From: Trichoplax sp. H2
Taxonomy: Eukaryota > Placozoa > Uniplacotomia > Trichoplacea
DNA length: 44,669 nucleotides
Reading direction: 5' to 3'
Assembly (NCBI GenBank): GCA_003344405.1
Contig: NOWV01000338.1
Coordinates: 1-44,669 of the forward strand
The notes below the pieces were generated by a model, which saw only the letters and a program-made list of their open reading frames with translations, ran no database searches and was not told the DNA's origin. The position numbers and the translations under genes are program-made. Position 1 is the first letter of the stretch. Each line of letters starts with the position of its first letter. Shown here one piece after another: positions 38,911 to 44,669 of this stretch.

Positions 38911-41900
38911 ATGTCTAAATTAGAGAGCTCTACCTGCGCTGTCTTGCTACTAGTATCCGTAACAACAGCTGCAAATTTTCACGTTTCCATAGATGAAGAT
39001 CTCAATTATCTTCTGGATTGGTCGTATAATGAACAAGATTCGACAATGGAATTTACTGTACGAATCAAGACCACAGGATGGGTAGGATTTGGAATATCAC
39101 CTTATACAGGCCAAATGCCTGAATCTGATGTAGTTATTAGATGGGTCGATAGCAACGGGAAAGCATACCTACAGGTAAATTAGGATGATCTACTTTGTTG
39201 AAATGTTTTGAAATGCAAGATCGATAGCCTTTAATCAGCCTAACTACCTGCTTTTCCGAAATACAGCTCTAAATAGTAATATTAGCAACAGCTCATATCT
39301 TGTGATTTTAAAGTATTAGCTAATAAAAGTCATTTCATCTTTTTACTTAATAATATAGGATCGATTTGCCACTGGCTGGATATTGCCAATTTTGGATAGT
39401 AGTCAGGACTATACTCTATTATCTGATTTTAAAGTAAATGGAACCACTACATTGAAATTCCGTAGAAAGTGTAACACTGGAAATCCAAAGATCTGATATA
39501 GAATGTAATACTATATTCTGCAGAAGTTAAAGTAGGTAATGCATTTATAGTTAATTCGTATATTGTAGGTTATCTATTACTGACGGTAAATGGTAAACAC
39601 TAGGTTCCGCAGAGGTTAAATTAGGTAATGCATTTATTATTAGTTCGTACTTTAGCCAGTTAATAAATAGCTTGATAACCACTATTATGACGCTATTTGT
39701 GTACTTATTTTACATGTAAGAAAGCGACTTGTAACATCCTGGAAGATCAAACGGTTAATTATACCATGCACAGACTAAAATCTGCATAAATTAAACCAGT
39801 TACTGAAAGCCCAAAAATCAAACTCACTTTCCTTCAAATGACTTCTAGGTTGTGTGGCTGATGGTCTAGTTGCAGATAGAATTTCATCGACAACGTAATT
39901 TCTAGTTTGATATGTTAAAACTATTACATACTGCGAGTTAGTACCTTCTCGTGCATGACTGTCATGTAGCCACTTCTCTGCATGGAATCAATTAATTAAA
40001 TTAACAATCTAACAGCTTACTGTATGCTCATATTTATCAAATCAACATTTATAACTAATCGATTCTATCGATTTCTTGCTAGTTTGACAAACTAAACTAA
40101 GTATACTGTAGATCTAACTACAACTTGTTTAAATGTCGATATTCTGCAAATTATTTGAAAATCAAAGTATTCTGTTCTGTTACGCATCGAATTCATGATG
40201 TAAATATTGTTTAATTCGAAATAATTATTAGGTGTTGCTTTACAAGCTTGACAATTCAGAAATGGAAAGAATTACCAATAATTTCAACAAATCCACATTA
40301 CGATTTCAACTATCAGGTATGTTTACGACTTTGTCTAATTTGAATAAGAGGTCCTAATATTACAAAGGAATGATTAAAATGCGTATAAAACATAATCTTG
40401 GCCTGAATATCCAAATTTTATAGTATTCTAACTGGCTGATAATATAGTATAATTTTAATTAATACTATATTAGGAACTTTATTACCTGAAAAAGGAGGTT
40501 AAATACTGCCTGTAAGTAGCAGGTATCCTTTAACATTTCGAGGCGTCATTTAATTATTGGAAATAACATTGTATTTGTTAGCATTAATATACAGTGTAAA
40601 ATTAAGCGAATATAAGTTTATGCTTAAATTGGCAATAGGGAGGCTTATCCACACGGGAAGAGATGGGCCTTAATTACGCATTTTATTATCCAAAAATTAA
40701 CTTTGGAACGTGTTCAACTCTACCTGGATTAAGAATATAATTCCATTTCTTGGCAAGCTACAGAAGTTAGTGTTACAAATTGACATAAACAATCAGCATG
40801 AAATCGAAATTAATGCTGAAAGATTTCGAATAATTAGAAAAGCAAATGACTGGGAAATAATGTAATATCGAACATAATAAATGTATTTTATCGTTGTAGA
40901 ATGTTATAAGTAGGCTGATTAGTTTACTGAGCATCTTTCTTAATTTATTGTTGCTACAAATCGAAATTTATAACGAGAGAAATGCTAAAATTATTATAGA
41001 AATTATTATACGAATCTACTGTCAGATTTGCCCTCCCTGACATTAACCTACAGCACGACTTTAAATACTGACGATCTCTTATCGTCCGGAGAAACAGTAA
41101 GACTACTAGTCTCTTAGACGTGCTTAGACATAACTGAATCCAAACTTTATTGAAAAGTCAGTCAATTTATAGTGAATCGATGTAAACAGTAATTATTACT
41201 TTATAGATTACAAAACTATGCAGCGATTTATTAAAAATATGTAAAATGTCATAGATAACGGTACGTAAATATATTCCTAGAAAGATTATCTTATGGAATC
41301 TGTGTTGCAACTGCTACGTAAAATTACCCCGTAACAATCATATTGTACGTAAACGGCCAATTTAATGAATTTCTTGCTTACTAATTATGTCTAGTATATT
41401 TTACACGCAGCTATGGTAGCGTATTTGAGTAACGATATAAGTAATAGAAGACTTACTTATTCAATTACCTCGGTTCCGTCGTTTGTATCTAAAATTTATG
41501 AATTGTCTGAATGTAAATAGTTTGAAAAAGTCTAGTAATTCTCGAACTTCATCGTATACAATAGAAGCAAGCGGTTCGCATATTAATGTATTTGGAAGTG
41601 AAGATGCTTATAAATAATCAGTATTTCAATTTTTCGATGAAAATACTTAAAGCTAATTCAATATTTAAAGTTTTACTACTAGCTGGAAAATAAAATAACT
41701 AGAAAGTTGTTTAATAGTATCCTATTACCGCTATATAAGGTAGTCATGCAGTATAAGCTTTACATTTTGGAATTTTGAAGTAAGTAAAGATTAATCCATT
41801 ATTTACTGACTTATTACTTATGAAAGATGTAGTGCCTACTCCAATCAGAAACAGAACTGGAGGCATCTATAATTCTCTCTTAAATACAACTCTTCATAAT

Positions 41901-42234
41901 TCGTAATTGCTTCAGGAACTCAAAAATGTGCAGACTTATTCTACACCCGGCATGTAGTGCGTTTTAGGAAACGCACCATGCTATTTGACGTATGTAGTCC
42001 AGCATTTCTATGATTTAGTCTTGCAATTATGATATCTCTAATATACTGAAAAGCAAATGAATGATCATATCCTTTATCTATTTTTCTATCTAGCGTTATG
42101 GGTTAAAAATACAAAACTTTAAACCAGCTATCAATTGTACAATATAAAATACTACTGGAGTGGCAACTACTTTCTCCGCGATTTTCTCCGTTGCGGTTTT
42201 TGCTATTATTTTTGCTATCCAATCGGTATTATAA
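38911..42234 (+). pseudogene. MOXD1: decayed MOXD1-like copy (exons 1, 2, 9, 10, 12, 13, 14 recognisable)
   Basis: Exon relics, numbered after the intact copy: exon 1 38911-39174 (open: signal peptide plus start of DOMON, GWVGFGISPYTGQMPESD), exon 2 39361-39505, exon 9 40232-40316, exon 10 40474-40511, exon 12 40639-40765, exon 13 about 41823-41989, exon 14 42094-42234. Lesions: a 1-nt deletion near the end of exon 2 bringing in TGA; TGA in exon 9 where the intact copy has Arg (CACTAGAC-type site changed to GCTTGACA); 1-nt losses in exons 9 and 10; TAA in exon 12 after GLRI; two stops in exon 13; one in exon 14. Exons 3-8 and 11, which would carry all three His ligands of one copper site and both His of the other, were not found. 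The Cys after the Met ligand is Gly (EEMG). The splice sites of several relic exons survive, so this is decay of a genomic duplicate and not a retrocopy. Exons 1-2 could still yield a truncated secreted DOMON peptide. Confidence 0.85.
41000..41096 (+). other. orphan exon-like segment
   Basis: Bounded by an acceptor (attatag) and a donor (ACA|gtaaga), this 97-nt stretch reads in one frame NLLSDLPSLTLTYSTTL, then NTDDLLSSGETV. Its Thr/Ser/Leu use resembles beta-sandwich extracellular repeats and is unlike the flanking DNA. It lies between relic exons 12 and 13 of the decayed MOXD1-like copy but does not align to any exon of the intact copy. Parent gene unknown. Confidence 0.3.
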
Positions 42235-42351
42235 TTTCCTATGCATATAAACGTAGCTGTCCGTATTGATATTCTTGAACTCTTCAGCTTTATAATTTTC
42301 TACGCGTATAAACGTAGCCACCCGTATTGATACTCTTGAACTCCCCAGCTT
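42230..42351. repeat. two-copy tandem repeat, unit 61 bp
   Basis: Copies at 42230-42290 and 42291-42351 share tataattt, ataaacgtagc, cgtattgata, tcttgaactc and cagcttt with scattered substitutions. The first copy overlaps the stop codon of relic exon 14, so the duplication began at the end of the decayed gene. Confidence 0.85.
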
Positions 42352-44669
42352 TTATTCTTAAAGATCCATCTAAAATATATTTTTTGGAGAGAAGCACATA
42401 GAGTAGAATATAATTATTTGCAACTCCTGTTTTATATTACAAAAAATTTCAATGTACCATTAGAGACATGTATAGTTTACCCTTATGGGATATAATAGTA
42501 ATTTAAAAATTTCCTTGGGTACATATTAGAGAAAAAATGGCTATCAAACTTATCAATAAGGCGAGTTTATACTTGTATCAAGTGAACCCTTAAGAGCAGA
42601 ATTAGAAATTTATTTTTTGCCTAATGATTAATTGAACACTCTAGCTCTACTAAACTCATCTGGGGATTTCTAGCGAATCTTCCACGTTACAAAGTAGAAG
42701 GGTTTCGAAAACGTAATAACTGCTTTATTTCATATTAACACGACACTTTTAAATACAATGCTACTTTAATAAGTTGAAATTTCTACAAATTTGATGCTAG
42801 TGTATAAAATTTCAGTACTTATGTATTTATTAGCTATGGCCTTCGAGAGCGCTACGAAACTATTGCATGACAGCATACTGCATCCCCTAGCGTGAAGACT
42901 GTTCCAATAAGCTAGCTTTAATTGGCAAAATATAGTTGATAAACCAAAATTTTTTTTGCTATTTATTCATGGTTTAATTAGTGGTATTAAACCATGTAAG
43001 ATCGTTCTAAATTCAGACTTCAGCCGAATTATCGTACGATAACTATCTAAGTCTAAATTACATCCTTTTCCATAAACAATATTGGTATAAATGACTGTAC
43101 TGTATAGTATGAATACCGTAAGAAATAAACGAGAAATATTTCATGCCATTTACTATGAAGTTATCACTTGTTGATTCAGTTAAAATCCAATTTTTATATA
43201 AATTATCTCCAGTAAAAAATGTATTGTATACTTTGATTACATTATACGTTGTATACGAATATTATGTTCTAGTCTAAATATGAACACGGTAACTGATGTT
43301 GCATGTCAAAGTTTTACGCATATATGAAGGATGCTTGTTTAAGTTGCACAGGAATTAATCAATTAACCTTCAAGATATGGATACAGAATAGACAAAGAAA
43401 AGCTCGTGTAATCCTCGTGACTTTAAATTAGCTAAATGTTCAATAATGGTGAGAATTTTACCGATCTCCATTGTTTATTCATGATCTTAACTAAATAATC
43501 AACAGGATTTTATTGGCATTACAGCTGTTATATTTGACGTCACTTAAATGTATTAATTATGATTATATATTAGTTGAGCTCGATAGTTAATAGTCAGTTT
43601 CACGGACTACTTCCTGATAAGTTTACTAGTCTAATGTAAATCACTTACTTGAGTTGCTTCTACAGGTTACTACCCTAATCTGCCGAATAGAATGCCGAAT
43701 AAGAATATACTATCATACTGAAACACTGTCTGCAATAATACTTTCTTAAACTCTATAATTTAGGCAACGTAGTGCAGCAACAAGTAGTAATACGAGTACT
43801 TTTGTTAACGTTACAGTTTGGAGTTGATTAGGAGTTATATTTGGTTTCTTTCTAGGAGATTGATCTTTTCCAGCTTTTCTACAGGTAAGATTCATGGAAT
43901 TATCTTAGCTGGTGCAGAATGTTCGAATTGTTAGCGATTCATATCGCTAAAAATCTTCATGAGTTAATCATGTTAATAATATTTAGAAAAAAGGCCAGTT
44001 ATACATGAGAAATTGATGAGTTTTCTACTGATCTAGCTTTGTTTTTATTACTAAACAGATTATTGACTAGGGTAATGCTGCATCTATTTGCAACATGCTA
44101 TTAGAGCAAAATAAATTACGATTGCTTCTTGAATTCTTTCGTATTTACTAATATTAGGATAGATATCATAAAAAAGATTACGTTTCTTTAGTTTCTATAT
44201 TAATTAATTAATTAAGCGTATTAAGTAAGCTATTTAACTATATGTTCAGTTTTCAAATGTAATTGATAATGTTAATGTGTAAAATAGTGATTGAAGTAAT
44301 TACTGTTGGTAGCCTGGCAGGTACGAAATTTACGAAATCTTGAAGCCATGATGCAGCTGTAGCTTAATCATTAGCAACTTATGCAGTCATTAAGTACAAT
44401 TACAGCTAAAATTCAGCTTCACTAGCGAATATAAAAAGGATTCTCTTAAATCTAGACTTTTAATATACAATAGTTGTCTTCCCTTGACTGAGCTTGATGA
44501 ACTCAAGGGATTTGCTAGACGTAAAGTACTGCGTAGTTAGAAAAGGTTAAAACACATTTGGAGGTAGGATAAAAATCGTGTAGAGTTTTAAGTAGGAAAG
44601 TTTAAATTTGAGCTCAACGGTATATTATTGTATCATATACAATCAAAACTCTACTGAGAATAATAGTAG
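42235..44669. other. gene-poor right end of the window
   Basis: AT-rich sequence containing the 61 bp tandem repeat, the orphan homeodomain segment at 43324-43431 and a short hairpin (cccttga / tcaaggg) at 44481-44509. No complete gene can be assembled. Confidence 0.5.
43324..43431 (+). pseudogene. orphan homeodomain helix 2-helix 3 segment
   Basis: An ATG-started frame of 35 codons reads MKDACLSCTGINQL, then TFKIWIQNRQRKAR, then a short tail and TAG. The second part fits the homeodomain recognition helix: the invariant W-x-Q-N-R core (Trp48, Asn51, Arg53-type positions) followed by basic residues. The first part aligns without gaps to helix 2 and the turn (TGI/TGL as in TALE and SIX classes, although Gln50-Asn51 resembles the typical class). 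An acceptor-like cag precedes codon 10 and a donor-like gtaatc follows the final Arg, so it could be an internal exon. No convincing helix 1 exon is found within about 1 kb upstream. It is either a homeobox fragment or one exon of a gene with very long introns. Confidence 0.45.

Noticed and set aside
42590-42645. Peptide PLRAELEIYF as a homeodomain helix 1 exon for the helix 3 at 43324
   Set aside because: Leu-Glu and Phe spacing is off by one from the homeodomain pattern, a stop follows at once, and no donor is present.
43660-43865. GC-richer patch with acceptor-like sites and a hydrophobic reading (LGVIFGFFLG)
   Set aside because: In-frame stops and no alignment to the MOXD1 C-terminal exon; coding origin not demonstrable.
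44481-44509. Hairpin cccttga/tcaaggg with TGATGA and CTGA boxes as a C/D snoRNA
   Set aside because: The boxes are in the wrong order and too close together for a C/D snoRNA; only a short stem-loop remains.

Overview
This is a eukaryotic nuclear window, and the gene content is animal. It is strongly AT-rich, and its genes are cut into many short exons by mostly short GT-AG introns. The proteins read as close orthologues of human ATG101, MEST, CEP41, AUH, LTA4H and MOXD1. My best guess is an early-branching metazoan, most likely a placozoan (Trichoplax/Hoilungia type). The grounds are the compact AT-rich genes, a cilium gene, retained U12-type introns and vertebrate-like gene order. The species is inference. 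Almost every gene was assembled by hand from exons. Phases close across every junction and the protein lengths match the human orthologues.

Layout. 1-1240: satellite-like array of GTAC/TGTACA palindromes with three diverged ~200-226 bp tandem units. 1600-4853 (+): ATG101, 9 exons, 215 aa. 5734-8309 and 10929-12763 (both -): two tandem MEST-like alpha/beta-hydrolases with identical intron positions. 14980-18298 (+): CEP41, 12 exons, 368 aa, with two apparent minor-spliceosome (U12) introns, one of them AT-AC. 19228-21365 (-): AUH, a mitochondrial 3-methylglutaconyl-CoA hydratase, 7 exons. 21871-26529 (+): leukotriene A4 hydrolase, 19 exons, head-to-head with AUH across ~505 bp. 26530-31861: gene-poor. 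31862-35969 (+): MOXD1-like copper monooxygenase, 14 exons, 614 aa. 35970-38910: gene-poor, with one weak small-gene candidate. 38911-42234 (+): decayed second copy of the MOXD1-like gene, with exons 1, 2, 9, 10, 12, 13 and 14 recognisable and exons 3-8 and 11 not seen. 42235-44669: gene-poor, but with an isolated homeodomain recognition-helix segment.

How the genes relate. They belong to unrelated processes: autophagy initiation, an ER hydrolase, ciliary tubulin modification, leucine catabolism, peptide/eicosanoid metabolism and secretory-pathway hydroxylation. The structure of interest is genomic. MEST and CEP41 lie head to head, as in vertebrates, which suggests very old conserved linkage. 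Two local duplications (MEST pair, MOXD1 pair) show different fates: both MEST copies look intact, while one MOXD1 copy is dying. Some coding-like relics with no parent gene in view also occur: an intronic ORF, an extracellular-type orphan exon and the homeodomain helix.
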